Assembly: GCA_024811115.1 (NCBI GenBank)
Contig: JAKOGH010000293.1
Coordinates: 1-64,000, forward strand
Direction: 5' to 3'
Source: Terana coerulea
Lineage: Eukaryota > Basidiomycota > Agaricomycetes > Polyporales > Phanerochaetaceae
DNA length: 64,000 nucleotides
In this document: positions 1 through 11,242 of the stretch, one piece after another
Layout: every line of letters begins with the position of its first letter
Position numbering within the stretch: position 1 is the first letter of the stretch
Position numbers and translations under genes: made by a program
The notes under the pieces: generated by a model
Seen by the model: only the letters and a program-made list of their open reading frames with translations
What the model was told of the DNA's origin: nothing
The model's database searches: none

Positions 1-459
1 TAGGCGTCAAGATTGAGGGCGTTATTGATTGGATGTAGGAGCGAGACCGGCTTCGCACGAGAAGGCCAGGAGCAGGATGGGAGTATTGAGGCCGGTTCTG
101 CCACAGCGGAGGAGGACGAGATGATTTGGTGGGTATGGGACGGCAAAATTGTAGGATTCAATGACTGGTGATATCTGATTTCTTCAAGCACGACGGACAC
201 ACACATGTTCTCATAACTAGCATCCATGGCGGACTCTTGTATACTCACATTAACATCGCATCGCTACGCTCACGCAATCAAACTCGTTATAACGATCTTA
301 CCCCGGCGTTCTGACACCCTAGGCCTAATGATGACCTTGACATAGGAACGTGGACAAACTGACTATATGCGCATAGCAACGTGCAGGTGGGTGCTACCAG
401 CCTACACAGCCCTTCCATTACTTAATCACTTGGTCTGACAGAACTCAGTCTGCTACGCA
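1..459. other. Left flank, no supported gene
   Basis: No reading frame on either strand here has recognisable homology or plausible exon structure. The stretch probably holds the promoter of the acetyltransferase that follows and the flank of a gene outside the window. Confidence 0.4.
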
Positions 460-1131
460 ATGACTCGAGTGGAAGCGCTCTGTACGACTCACCTCATGCT
501 ATCACAAGTATCCCAAGTCGCTAGCTTGTCGAACACTCCCATGGTACCTTACAGCATCGTGACTACACCTATACCACCAACGGCCGTCGTATGCGAGCAG
601 TATCGCGCTCTCCGTCTGCTTGCTCTACAGACGGACCCGCAGTGCTTCGGCTCGATATATGCTCGGGAAGTGCTGTTCACTGCAGAGCAGTGGTACGATC
701 GACTTAATTCTTCCTTGAAGACCACGGTGATTGCCCGGCGCCGCATATCCGAGGAGGATCTCGTCGATGTAGAAGAAAATGAACGAGGGGAATGGATAGG
801 GATGGTGACCGTCGTCGCGCCAAATGCCTTGCCGGACATGCGCGTCCCTGTGGGGCTGGACTCATCCCAAGTCTTTCAAGTGTTTGGGCTGTGGGTGCAC
901 CCAGACTACCGAGGCAAGGGCGTCGGGAGGAAGCTGCTGGAGAGCGGGATCCGCTGGGCGGAGGAATATGGGACGGCAGCCGGGCTAATCACCTCTAGCA
1001 TCGCGCTGGAAGTGGGCAGGCATAACACGGAGACGAAGAGACTGTACACTGCGATTGGTTTTGACGAGAAACCGGGGATGAGCCTACCAGTACTACAGTA
1101 TGGATGGTCAAGGGTGACCAGTGAGCTTTGA
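460..1131 (+). CDS. GNAT family N-acetyltransferase
   Basis: Single-exon 223-residue protein. Its C-terminal half carries the GNAT acetyl-CoA fold: a strand ending in FGLWVHPDYRGKGVGRKLLE (residues about 142-161) is motif A, with R-G-K-G-V-G binding the pyrophosphate of acetyl-CoA. It is followed by a helix and by the motif-B-like segment ALEVGRHNTETKRLYTAIGF. Such enzymes move an acetyl group from acetyl-CoA to an amine; the substrate cannot be read from the sequence. The first 27 residues are poorly conserved-looking, so the true start may be the second in-frame ATG at 541, just before VPYSIVTTP. No intron is needed. The neighbour at 1.7-4.1 kb is convergent, so no co-regulation is implied. 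Confidence 0.85.
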   Translation: MTRVEALCTTHLMLSQVSQVASLSNTPMVPYSIVTTPIPPTAVVCEQYRALRLLALQTDPQCFGSIYAREVLFTAEQWYDRLNSSLKTTVIARRRISEEDLVDVEENERGEWIGMVTVVAPNALPDMRVPVGLDSSQVFQVFGLWVHPDYRGKGVGRKLLESGIRWAEEYGTAAGLITSSIALEVGRHNTETKRLYTAIGFDEKPGMSLPVLQYGWSRVTSEL

Positions 1132-1665
1132 GAAGTCTGGTTAGCGAAGGACGTCACTCACGCCTTATGTATAGGCATGTATATCTAAATTCATACGAAG
1201 CAATCTACAGGGCTTGAATCATGTCCATTGGGTACGAATATTTTCAGGCGTAAAGTATCCAAGTCTTCACAATTAGCGTTTCGCATCAATTGATCTAATC
1301 AAACGCCACAACGGCGGCCTCTCACCGAACGAGGGTATGCTGACTCGTTCAATGGACTGGGAAGTAGCACCTGGCTCGCTCCAAGCAAAGCCTAAGACAG
1401 AGACTAGGGTTTAAAGACTGACTCAAGTCACATGCTCCCAAAAAATGAAAGACAGAACTCAAGAGGAAGTATAGAGACAGGCTCAAAGCTGGTTGCGCGG
1501 AAGATTACCCAAGTATTGTACCCTTTAGTTCGAACCTTTGACGAATATTGAAATGTCTCAGTCCGTCAAATCCGCCTAGCCTACATCAGGCTGAGTTATC
1601 AGATACTAAGATTACGCTCATTACCATCACGCTCGTTACAGTACGTGTACCGCACGGAGGGATGT
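1132..1665. other. Convergent intergenic stretch
   Basis: Lies between the 3' ends of the acetyltransferase (+) and the carboxypeptidase (-). AT-rich 3' flanking DNA; I see no gene, RNA or repeat. Confidence 0.4.
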
Positions 1666-4114
1666 TCATGGATTGGCCCTGAAGCCCATCAAAAACTCCA
1701 TAATTTGGAAGGCAGCCTATGTGAGATTTCCTGTCAGTTCGTTTGTAAGCCGATATGTAATGCAATATACTCACCCTCGGAGAAAATTGGGGAACCCTGC
1801 ACAGTGCCATGTCGTTAGCGCGTGCACACGCCGTGGTGGACATCTACTCACATGTGTCCACTGAGTTCCACCTCGAAATACGTTAGGCCCCGCTCGGAGT
1901 GCATAGTGCCGAGAGCACCGACACCGTCGACAATGAAGCTGTCGTTTTCGATGGGCGTCTGGAAGCCTTGCAGGCCGTTCCCTAAGAACATGAGAGACGT
2001 CAATAACAATTCTTGGCGTCGCAGTGGTTCGAACTTACAGGTCATGCTGTGGACGCGGGTTTAACGGTCAGCCGAGTGAAAGGTATAACGCAGTACGGCA
2101 CGCACTTTTGGATGACGACTCGAGTTCTGCATAAACCTCAGTCAGTCTTATTCTCGTGGGACTCGAAGACAGCTGCTTACCCCTCCGCAATGAGAATATA
2201 GTCAGCGAGGCCATGGACGATCACGCTGCGCTCGCTTTTCTCGATGATGTTCGGGAGAACGGTCAGCCCAGACGGGAGACTGGCGTCGCCGTGCGGGAAG
2301 ACGCGGACGTTGCTGCATTCGGTCCAGCTGACGTTGGTCGGCGCATGGATGGCGAGCTTGACGTCTTCGCGGTCGAAGTAGAGGGGTGCAACTTGGGTTT
2401 GCATGGACGAGCCCCTGCAGAAATCACATGAGCCCTACACGCCCACGATAAACATGAAAACAGCTCACGGGAACCCGAGAACATCCCACAGAATAGGGTA
2501 CTATGTCGAGAAGGTGTGCGTAAGGGCTGACGTTCTAAGCGCTAGACCCTGACGACGTACAGTGTCAAAAATTCGGTAGATGTTGAATGCAGGGTTAATC
2601 ACGAGAGCCTCTTCGAAGATTGTGTCCCATACACGACATCCACGGTCGCCCTCGGTGGACGTTCCGGGAGAGGAAGCTTGCCCTTGGGCGGAAAGTGACA
2701 TGGGTCGCGGAGTAGTTTGTGTACCCGCAGCGGTCAGCGAGGGCGTCGATCTGGGCCATGAACGTCTCGCTAATGACAAAGCACAATCAATACAGAAGGT
2801 TTCACAACGTCGGGGGATACGTACTTGAAGGAGAAGACATTTTCGTACTTGTGCACGAAGTTCACAGCGGGCATTTCTTCCTGGATGACATCCCAGCCAA
2901 TCGAAGCTGTGTCGCATATTGGTTTGTCATCGAACTTATTGCAAATTGCAGAATATGTACGTACGATCAGAAATCCAGAAACCTTTGGTGTTAAGGTCGA
3001 GCATGGTAGGATTCTCGTAGATGAAGTTGGTGATGTCTGAGTGGAAATTTATTAGAGCTGCTTTATTCGGCCCACACTGTCAGTACTTACAAGGCACATA
3101 CATCCCAGCATACTACAGTATGTTCAGCATCAACTACACCCAAGACTCATGCATTAACTCACACTTTCACCGGTGAGATAGAAGTTTTTGCCCTTCAGTT
3201 CAGAGAACACCTCGAGGAATTGTTGCAAAAATCCGACGAGTTGAGCGGCCAGGTCGTTCTCATCCTAGACCAAATCATCAACGATAGGGAGTTATGAACA
3301 TGGGTAGGAGACTGACACGAATGGTCGGCGTTCCTTGAGAGAAGCCTGTTCCTACGGGCTGTTCGATAAACAGTATACTGGAGAGGTTCGTCCAGCTGAA
3401 CTGATTTTGCGTCGGCTTGGCCTGTCCGTACGACCAACTGAACGGCTGCGGAGATAACGCGCAACTCAGTGCATGAAGCTGGGATCAGCTTGTGAGTAGT
3501 AACTGACGCCATTTTCTTGGAGCAAGCCCTCCAAAGAGGAGCAGCCCGGCCCACCATTGGTCCTGCACAACGGCGTTAGGTATTCGTATCGCCATAACGG
3601 AAAATAGTCGCACATACCAGAAAATGAGGTCATCGAGGCTACCCTGGGGTCCTGGTGGGAAAAACCAGAAGAAGAGCTGCGCTCGGGATTGCATACGTAA
3701 GTAAAATTTCACATAATGTCTGGGGGCTCTAACCTTCCGCGTTTCGTTGGCAGCGCCACTGATAGGCAAAAGACCCGACCAACTGGGCCCAATGTCAAAG
3801 TCAACCTCTGGGATGGTCTTCACATCCACGTAAAACTCTGGTAGTCGTGCTAATTAGATAACGTTCCCTCCGTATGGGTGCGACGCACCTGAAGCGCGAG
3901 GGTTCGAGAAGGTGATGTTCTTCACGGTAGTACTTGTACCCCCGGGACGAGGTGCAGCCGCAAAGGTGTTAAACCTCTCAGCGGCAGCAGCCTGCTTGGC
4001 CTGCATTTCGGCTTTGGACATCTTCGCGTCTGCGACATCGCTGCTGCTCAGTAAAAACAGAGACAGCGAAAGCGACAGAGCGGCAGGAAGGATCCTGCGC
4101 AGGTGGGCCAGCAT
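1666..4114 (-). CDS. Secreted serine carboxypeptidase, peptidase family S10
   Basis: Multi-exon gene on the minus strand. From ATG 4114 the product starts with a classic signal peptide (charged MLAHLRR, then a Leu/Ser-rich core ending near DVADA). Exons then give KLFFWFFPPGPQGSLDD and the S10 oxyanion segment NGGPGCSSLEGLLQENG (about 3.5 kb). The nucleophile motif FYLTGES-YAGMYVP is split by an intron near 3.1-3.2 kb. The catalytic Asp lies in VHGLADYIL (about 2.2 kb) and the catalytic His in ELSGHM (about 1.85 kb). The last exon reads AAFQIMEFLMGFRANP and stops at 1666-1668. So all three catalytic residues are visible. The family removes C-terminal residues from peptides, in fungi either vacuolar or secreted at acid pH. 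Start 4114 is preferred over an in-frame ATG at 4162, because the latter lies only about 20 bp from the TATA box and would hide the signal peptide. Confidence 0.88.
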
Positions 4115-4183
4115 TTTCGGCGGAGTCGCCAGAGGAGGTAGGGAATGAGGAATCCGAGGCAAAAGTTCTCGTGGTCGAGGCGA

Positions 4184-4191
4184 TATTTATA
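4184..4191 (-). promoter_or_regulatory. TATA box of the S10 carboxypeptidase gene
   Basis: TATAAATA on the minus strand, about 70 bp upstream of the preferred ATG at 4114. Transcription would start near 4155, which fits the signal-peptide start and argues against the ATG at 4162. Confidence 0.6.
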
Positions 4192-4699
4192 CTTCGGGAG
4201 CTTCTTCTATACGTTGTGCCGACGCCTCTTGACTCGTTGGATATCGGGTGATGGGCCAGGTGTTGATATCACCCGGGCGAGAAGCAGCGGGAAAGAAGCG
4301 TCTCGTTCATGCGCGTCCATAGGCGTCCATGTGCGCCGTACGATGCGGGCGTCTAAAACATGCCGCAATTGTCAGGCAAAGCGACAGGTAACCACGACAC
4401 TGAAGATAATTGTGGGGTCACAATTGTCAAGTATAGACCTGTTTAGGACAGCGCTGATATTCTGATTTCAGTTTTGAAACGAGACAGGGAAAACAAGGAT
4501 GAAACTTACGTGCAGATGTAGTCACGGTGTCGATTATCATGGAGAGTCCGACCGGGTTTTTACACTCGAAGGCCATCTTCAGGAACAGACCAGTTCTACG
4601 AGCATGTGGGGTTGCTGTGGAGAAGCGTCCGGCATCTCGGTGGCCATACTGAACGCTCCGAAGGAGCAAAGGGACTGGTGGACATCCGTGAGTGCAGCA

Positions 4700-5109
4700 T
4701 AATCACAAACGGTAAGACATGCTGCTCAATTATGGTCATGAGACCACAAAAGATAGAGCAAGTCCTGACGTACCGGATTATCAGGGTTCTGTGCGTGCTT
4801 ATGGACGGTTGTACTCACGACTCTTCCCAAACAAGGCTTCCCACGAAAGCGACATGTGGCGCCGGGACCTGTCAGGTCATTAGCACGTTGCGGGCGCATA
4901 TATGATTTTTGCAAGGCGATAACAGCAGAAGGAGAGGAGGAGTTAGAGCCAGCGGGAGGAATCCGGTCTGTGCAGGTCCTTGACAAGGCAGCATACGTCG
5001 CTTGAGCATCTAGGTCTCTGATAATTCCACACCAGATATCGCCGGCCTCAGATACTGGGCGTTCTTCAATCGCCTTTAGGATTTTGTCGAAAATCTCTGG
5101 GATCCCCAT
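4700..5109 (-). CDS. Hypothetical protein, doubtful
   Basis: An open frame starts MGIPEIFDKILKAIEERPVS at 5109 and contains ATYAALSRTCTD, which faintly recalls the helical N-terminus of the F-box-like proteins at 52.5, 59.6 and 62.5 kb. It could splice through a GTGAGT donor near 4820 into further minus-strand frames down to about 4430. No domain is recognisable. It abuts the left end of the transposon-like patch at 5109, so its 5' region may be truncated. This may be a gene remnant. Confidence 0.25.
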
Positions 5110-5429
5110 GTCGCAAAAACCGCCACAGCCATATGCGGCCGCATCAGGCCGCAGCAGATCTGGCGAGGCAAGGAGGCGCCCGGGGGCCTGATATGGGTCG
5201 AAAGTACGCTAAACTGCGCTATCAGCTCCGCTCAGGCCTGCTCAGCCTGACGGGCCCTGCTAGGGCCTAATCAGCCTGTGGGAACCTCAGCAGGCCCTAT
5301 CCGGCTTGGCCAGGCATGCGTATAGACACACGAAAAATGTTATGCACCGCCATTCAACTACTTACCTAGTTTGTTACCTTGTCACAACACCCGAGACACA
5401 GACTGCATTAATGAGACGGTCAATTTACC

Positions 5430-5513
5430 GAGGGCACCAGCGGGATTTGAACCAACGGTGTAAATATTACCTGCAAGTGTCATTAGACCAACTTACCACT
5501 GAGCCACGCGAGC
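5430..5513 (-). other. tRNA-like sequence with Pol III A and B boxes (tRNA pseudogene or SINE head)
   Basis: On the minus strand TGGCTCAGTGG (5496-5506) matches the A box of eukaryotic tRNA genes and GGTTCAAATCC (5443-5453) the B box, at tRNA-like spacing. The acceptor ends GCTCGCG and TGGTGCC do not pair, and the T stem has a mismatch, so it should not fold as a functional tRNA. A tRNA-derived SINE head or dead tRNA gene inside the transposon patch is the best reading. Confidence 0.45.
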
Positions 5514-5696
5514 TTTGTTTCCAACTTAACGTTATGAGTTATATAGCGACTCTCATTACACAAACATATCATATTCTACTGCAACGGTTGTTGCGAGACT
5601 GTCACTAACGTGCTAATTGTCTTCTGTCTCAGTGTTCTGTCCATTTGCAGAGCTCTCATTCTCATCTAGCTGTGCAAGCATTTCCTGCAGGCCTGT

Positions 5697-6590
5697 TCAC
5701 TTGCTCCCGGGCCCCTGAGCACCACCTGCGCCCCTTTGTTGACAACCATAACCAGTCGTAGAGCTCGGAAATAGAACCTCATCCCATGTGCGAAATATAT
5801 CAAGCACGGCGGGGTGCTCACCGAGGATTCCACGCATGAGATAGACAAGATATTCTTCGAAGTCCTTCTGCCAGTTGATGCGACTCTGGGCGCCCGTCTC
5901 GTGAAACTCAATATCGGGAGATAGCGCCCAGCATGCCTGAAATATGAAAGCATACTATGACTGGCCCCACGTTTATAAGGATTCCTACTCTTTAAGGGGC
6001 TGCTCCCGCGTTACTACGATTTTCCTCAGAAATCCTGGTACACCAGTGCAATACTGCCTTGCGCACGTACCTGTATTTTCTCTGTATTTTTAAGATGAGT
6101 GTAGGGCGAATGGGAGAGGCTCTTTCGAGAGAACCCACCTTTCAAAATTATGGGCGGCATCACAGAATTCCCCAATTCAGCGATGATCCTGCATGCGGAT
6201 TGGTCGATAGGATGATTAGCGCCAAATGGGCTGGTTCTTGCAAACGGCCGTCATTCGAGCTTTACCAAAATTCCTATCCCTCCCGTTCACGAAATTGCAC
6301 AAACCAACTTCGCAGCCGCTTAGGATCATCCCACATGGATGTGAAGAAAAATTCTGGGCACCAACGAGTTGCAAGGGAGCGCAGGAAGCGAGATTATAAA
6401 AGGTGGTCCAATTATAAACGTGGGGCCAGTCATAGTATTGAGCCAGAGAAATCTATGACGACTGACACCAACGTACCATAATGCTCGCAGCGACGATAGC
6501 ACCGGGTGTGGTGTGTGTTAACCGACACGTTCCCGCGTAAGCTGTACATAGTGCCGCGACTGCTCAGGCCTGACCCAAACTGCCCACCTT
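5697..6590 (-). pseudogene. Fragment of a basidiomycete protein of unknown function, interrupted by a MITE
   Basis: Two minus-strand exons join cleanly. The upstream one ends HTTPGAIVAASIM at a GTACGT donor (intron starts at 6476). The downstream one begins at 5936 after TTTCAG and reads ACWALSPDIEFHETG, then INWQKDFEEYLVYLMRG and VLDIFRTWDEVLFP, with a stop at 5697-5699. The pattern recalls the C-terminus of DUF6532/DUF6698-type proteins of Agaricomycetes, but that match is from memory and not firm. The 540-bp intron contains the MITE at 5952-6438; without it the intron would be about 57 bp. The 5' end is lost near the right terminal repeat of the surrounding element, so I call it a fragment. 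Confidence 0.5.
5952..6438. mobile_element. MITE with 27-bp perfect inverted repeats
   Basis: Positions 5952-5978 and 6412-6438 are perfect reverse complements (27 nt; core CTATGACTGGCCCCAC). Reading TA as the target duplication (5953-5954 and 6436-6437) leaves a 481-bp element with 24-bp terminal inverted repeats, CTATGAC...GTCATAG, a layout typical of Tc1/mariner-derived MITEs. No transposase is encoded. It sits inside an intron of the minus-strand fragment. Confidence 0.75.
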
Positions 6591-6687
6591 TGAGAGACCC
6601 TGCTCAGACGCTCGCGTGCGCATCATCAGGCCTCATCAGGCGCTCAGAGCCTGGGATGCCTGGTCAGGTTTTTCGATTTTTGCGACA

Positions 6688-7292
6688 CAGGCAGGAATGC
6701 ATCGCCGCTAAATTGTCGATGTCAGCTCAAAAACTCTGAATTCAACATTGCAGTCAAATGGTACAGAATGAGTAAACGGAGACGAACCTCACGCCTCGAT
6801 AGTAAGCTGCAGCTATGAGTGAAGTAATAAAGTCGTGCGTAAGTAAGAGCAAAGACCCATTGAAGAAGAATTGCGGCACAGGCGTTGTGGGGTTAAGGCT
6901 TACCTGTCATGTCACTGTGTCACTTGAGACGCGTGGAGCCATGTTGCGAGAAGTAGTATGGACTACACAATAAGCTACAGAGCAAGGGCTTGCATCTGGG
7001 AATCCTATAATTTATTTTTACGAAACATTTGGACTGGAAGCGATAGTGTGTCCTAATATATTCTTCAGTAAATAAGGATTGTTTAAGAGACCTGTTGTGA
7101 CCCGTGACGCGTAAAGGGCACGCGCGTGGTGACATGTGTTACGTCGCGTACTCAGCGGCGTTCGCGTCACACCATGGCTCCCAACCCTCATTCTCCTTCA
7201 ATCCTCCTCCACTCACAGCTGCTCGTCTCGCAGCGAGACATCGTTAGCCAACTCATCTTGTATCTCAGTTACTTAAAGGAACTATATCTTCG
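6688..7292. other. RFC1 upstream region
   Basis: Between the transposon-like patch and the RFC1 start. Contains MluI-type words ACGCGT at about 6929 and 7106, which in fungi can be MBF-bound cell-cycle (MCB) sites. The first lies about 360 bp and the second about 190 bp before the ATG. No gene is supported here. Confidence 0.35.
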
Positions 7293-10200
7293 ATGCCACC
7301 TGCGAAATCGTCCAAGGCCTCAGCCAAGCCTCAGGGGAAAGACATCAGAGGCTTCTTTGGCGGTGCTGGAAGTAGTCAGAGCACGCCCTCGTCGTCCTCT
7401 AAAGTACGCTCTGAAACATATTCATATTTTACTGCTATTCATGTGTAGTATCGCTTAGCCCGGTTTGGCGCGTCCAAAGCCAATAGAAATCAGTGAGTAG
7501 TAGGTTCGACATGGAGATGTGGAAAGCCGCTCAATCTTTGGCAGCGGATAGTGACGATGATACGTGAGTACTCCGAGTGCTCATGCTCATAAGCGGAACT
7601 GAGCGAGGCTTGTTCAGGTTGAAAAGTCCGCACCTCCGTGAGCACTCCCGTGACATGACATGAAGATGACCACTGACCCGTGACATTAGAATGAAACCAA
7701 AGCCTGCAGTCACGGTAAGCACATGCATTACTCTGCAGTGATACTGGAAGTAACGAATTATCAGAAAACAAAGAGTGAGCGCACTATGGACGAGGATGAT
7801 GAAGAGGTTGCGCCTCAGAGGCCCGTGACGAAGCGCAAGAAGGCGGCGACTATCATTTCTAGCGAAGAAGAGGAGGACACTAAAGCCTCGCCTCCGCGCA
7901 AGAAGATGGCGGTAGCACCCAAAGCCAACGGCATAGCTTCCTCGTCCACATCCAAACCAACGCCCAAGCCCGCCGCGAAACCCGATCCGAAGCCCAAATC
8001 TCCCGCGCGGAAGCCCGTGAAGAGGCGAAAGGACGAAGATTTCATCGCGTCGTCGGGCTCGGAGGAAGAGTCGGTTAGTGACTATGAAGAAGATGAGGGC
8101 GACGGCGACAAGCCGGTGAAGGGCAAGGTCAAAGCGAAGCCGACTCCGAAGAAGGCTCCTGCCAAATCCAAGGTTGCGCCTACCGAAGAGAAAGAGAAGG
8201 CCGCGTTGAAGGCGAAGGCAACTGAGAAGTCTAAGGAGGCCACAGCAGACGCAGATGCTGGACCTCCAAAGCCAAAGAATAAGTATGTGCCGCCTGGTTT
8301 GCCCAAGTGATGCCTCTATTGACCGTTTTACTGTAGCTGGGCTCAAAAAGCAGCCAGGCTGGCAGCCGGTCCGGCGGCGCCAGGTTCCAAGCAAGTTCCT
8401 CCGGCAGCCGACCCCAATTGTCTCGCCGGCCTTTCATTCGTGTTCACAGGAGAACTGAGTGCCTTTTCAAGAGATGAAGCGGTTGAGCTTGCGAAGCGTT
8501 ATGGAGGGTACGCTCACAGTAACTCCTTCTAAATCCAACATCTGCGATTCTTACACTGTCGCCTCCTTCAGTCGCGTTGTCGGTCAGCCATCGTCTAGGA
8601 CGTCATATGTCGTCCTCGGTACCGATGCAGGCCCGAGCAAACTCGCGGCCATCAAAAAGAACAACCTCGACACCCTAGACGAGGACGGCTTTCTCAATCT
8701 CATCGCGACGCGAGTGCCCGACGTAACCGACGAGAAGTTCAAGAAGAAACTTGAGAAGGAGCAAGATGCGATTAGGGCCGCCGCAAACGAACTGGAGAGA
8801 CGTGAGAAGAAAGTAGCTAAGGAGCAGGCTTCAAGGTAAGTAACATTTTGGGTTGAGTGCCACAAATCTCGTTGACCGATCATATCGTTAAGTACGACCA
8901 AATCGACGCCAGTGTCGAGTCAACTTTGGACCGACAGGTACGCCCCGAAGACGCTGAAGGAGATATGCGGTAACAAAGGCCAGGTGGAGAAACTGCAGCT
9001 TTGGCTGCACGACTGGTACACTGCTTCCCCCGCTCCGCTATATTCCCAGACTTACGCCCTTGGTTTTCAGGGCGTCGAGTGTTAAGAGCGGGTTCAAGAA
9101 ACCAGGAAAGAATGGGATGAACACCTCACGAGCTGTTTTGATCAGTGGGCCTCCCGGTATCGGCAAGACGACCAGCGCCCATCTGGTTGCGAAGCTTGAA
9201 GGATTCACCCCCATTGAACTGAATGCGAGCGATGCACGGAGCAAGAAGCTTGTTGAGGTATGGCTCACCCATGGACGTCTATTGTTTGCTGATGTTGGTA
9301 TAGAACAGCACAAATGTTGCCAACACTTCTTTAGATGGCTGGATGGGCGGGGGTGAAGTGTGTCTCCTTTCTCTGACTACCTAAGCTGCGTCCTCACGAG
9401 TTACTCCAGATGACCAATGCTGCTGGTGTGAAGATAACGGACAAGAGCTGTCTTATTATGGATGAGGTGGACGGCATGTCTGCAGGCGACCGTGGTGGAA
9501 TTGGGGCGTTAGTTTCTTTGATCAAGAAGTCCAAGGTACATGTGTTTTCGTGGTGTTCAAGCCTTCCTTATCAACCGCATATGCACAGATTCCAATTATT
9601 TGTATCGCAAATGACAGAGGAACGCCAAAAATGAAGCCGCTCGCCAACGTCACATTCAACTTACCGTTCCGCAGGTAAATATATGCGCTTATTCTCGACC
9701 AGAAAGCGACTAACATCCTCGCAGACCCGAAGCCAACGCTATCCGCTCGAGGCTAATGACCATTGCCTTTAAGGAGAAAATGAAACTGCCCGCCAACGCT
9801 ATCGATCAGCTTGTGCAGGGCTCACAGTCCGATATCCGCCAAGTGCTGAACATGATGTCTACGTGGAAGCTTTCAAGCGACACCATGGACTTCGACCAGG
9901 GCAAGGATCTGTAAGTCCGGAGCATCACTTATGTGGAAGCGCTAAGCTGACGGTGCATCATGTAGGGCGAAGATGAACGAGAAGTACACCGTCATGACCC
10001 CGTTCGACATCACCTTCAAAATGCTTGGGCCGTACCTGTTTTCGGACACCGCGCGCGAGACTTTGAACGACAAGATGGAGCTATATTTCCACGATCCTTC
10101 CTTTGTGCCACTGTTCATGCAAGTCAGTTACCTACCAGTTACCGTCGTATCAACTCAATGCTTATCTCGTTGTAGGAAAACTACCTGAAGACGCAGCCAG

Positions 10201-11242
10201 CGAAGGTCAGGCACGACGCTGGCCCCGAACGGGACATGAAGCTACTAGCGCTTATGGACAAGGCCGCTTCCTCTCTCTCAGATGGTGACCTTGTCGACGC
10301 GCTGATTCACGGGTATGCTGTCAATTGTTTCCGAAATGCCTACCTCGCACTCACCTGACCGATTTTTCTTGCAGGCCCGAGCAACATTGGTCGCTGATGC
10401 CTCTACACGCGGTATGCTCTACAATTCGACCAGCGTCGTTCATGTATGGCATGGGCGGTGGATACGGTAGTGCAAATCCCATCGGCTTCCCTGCGTAAGC
10501 CACTTGTTCTTGAGCAGTTGTTACGTCTAATCTGAGGCTACGAACAGTTGGCTGGGTCAGAACTCGAAGCAGAACAAACTCAACAGGCAACTGATGGACA
10601 TCCAAGCTCGGATGCGTCTCAGGCTCTCTTCTAACAAACTCGAGCTGCGGCAATCGTATATCCCTGCGATGTTCCCGTACATTATCAAACCACTCATGGA
10701 TGAAGGCGCGGTAAGACTTCATCTCAGCCTCCCACCCAAATCTCCGCTGATGCATGCTCACAGAGCGCTGTGGACAAAGTCATCGACCGGATGGACGACT
10801 ACTTCCTCAACAAGGACGACTGGGACACGCTCGTCGAGCTCGGACTCGACGAATATAAGGACGACGTGGTCCTGAAGAAGATCTCGACCGCCACGAAGAC
10901 ATCACTGACCAAGAAGTACAACGCGAAGGACCATCCGATTGCGTTCCACAAAGCGCAAGATCTTGGCAAGGTCCCAAAGAAGATTGCCGCTGCGGGCCCC
11001 GCCCCCGACCTGGAAGAAGCGTTCGAGGTGGGATTCCTGACTTGTTTCGGCATATTGTGGACTGACGTCTGCTTTAGGTGGACGATGAGGTGCCTGATGA
11101 GCCGGATGAGAAGGCCGACGCTGACGACGACGATATCAGCCACGACAGTCTCATCAAGCAGCCCAAAGGCAAGAACAAAGCTGCCGCGCCAGCAGCTTCC
11201 AAGGCGAAACCGAAGGCGCCTGCTAAATCCAAGAAGTCGTAG
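7293..11242 (+). CDS. rfc1: Replication factor C subunit 1 (clamp-loader large subunit)
   Basis: RFC1 opens the PCNA ring and loads it on primer-template junctions in DNA replication and repair. The start at 7293 gives [14 protein letters not shown], then DIRGFFGG, a PIP-box-like motif. Early exons (7293-7403, 7459-7492, 7545-7563, then from 7765) splice in frame to a Lys/Pro/acidic linker. The BRCT domain follows ([21 protein letters not shown], then [20 protein letters not shown], about 8.4-8.7 kb), then the conserved [17 protein letters not shown]. The AAA+ domain shows Walker [10 protein letters not shown] (about 9150-9173) and Walker [10 protein letters not shown] (about 9450-9476), then [14 protein letters not shown]. 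The C-terminal RFC1 domain runs to about 11.0 kb, and a Lys-rich tail ends at TAG 11240-11242. About twelve short introns; no frame break was seen. Order and motifs match the whole family. Confidence 0.95.

Larger units (their letters stand above)
5109..6687. mobile_element. Putative DNA transposon bounded by 14-bp inverted repeats
   Basis: TGTCGCAAAAACCG at 5109-5122 is matched in inverse orientation by CGATTTTTGCGACA at 6674-6687 (13 of 14 positions). Just inside both ends are GC-rich blocks with repeated TCAGGCCTG/GCTCAGGCCT-type words (5225-5310 and 6555-6670), resembling the subterminal repeats of hAT- or KDZ-like elements. Between them lie a tRNA-like segment, a broken minus-strand gene and a nested MITE. 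I found no convincing target-site duplication and no transposase, so this would be a non-autonomous element or a degraded one. Confidence 0.45.

Noticed and set aside
7531..8394. 287-residue minus-strand ORF opposite the RFC1 N-terminal exons
   Set aside because: Leu/Arg-rich antisense of a Lys/Pro/Ala-rich coding region; no domain, and the plus strand splices perfectly into RFC1.
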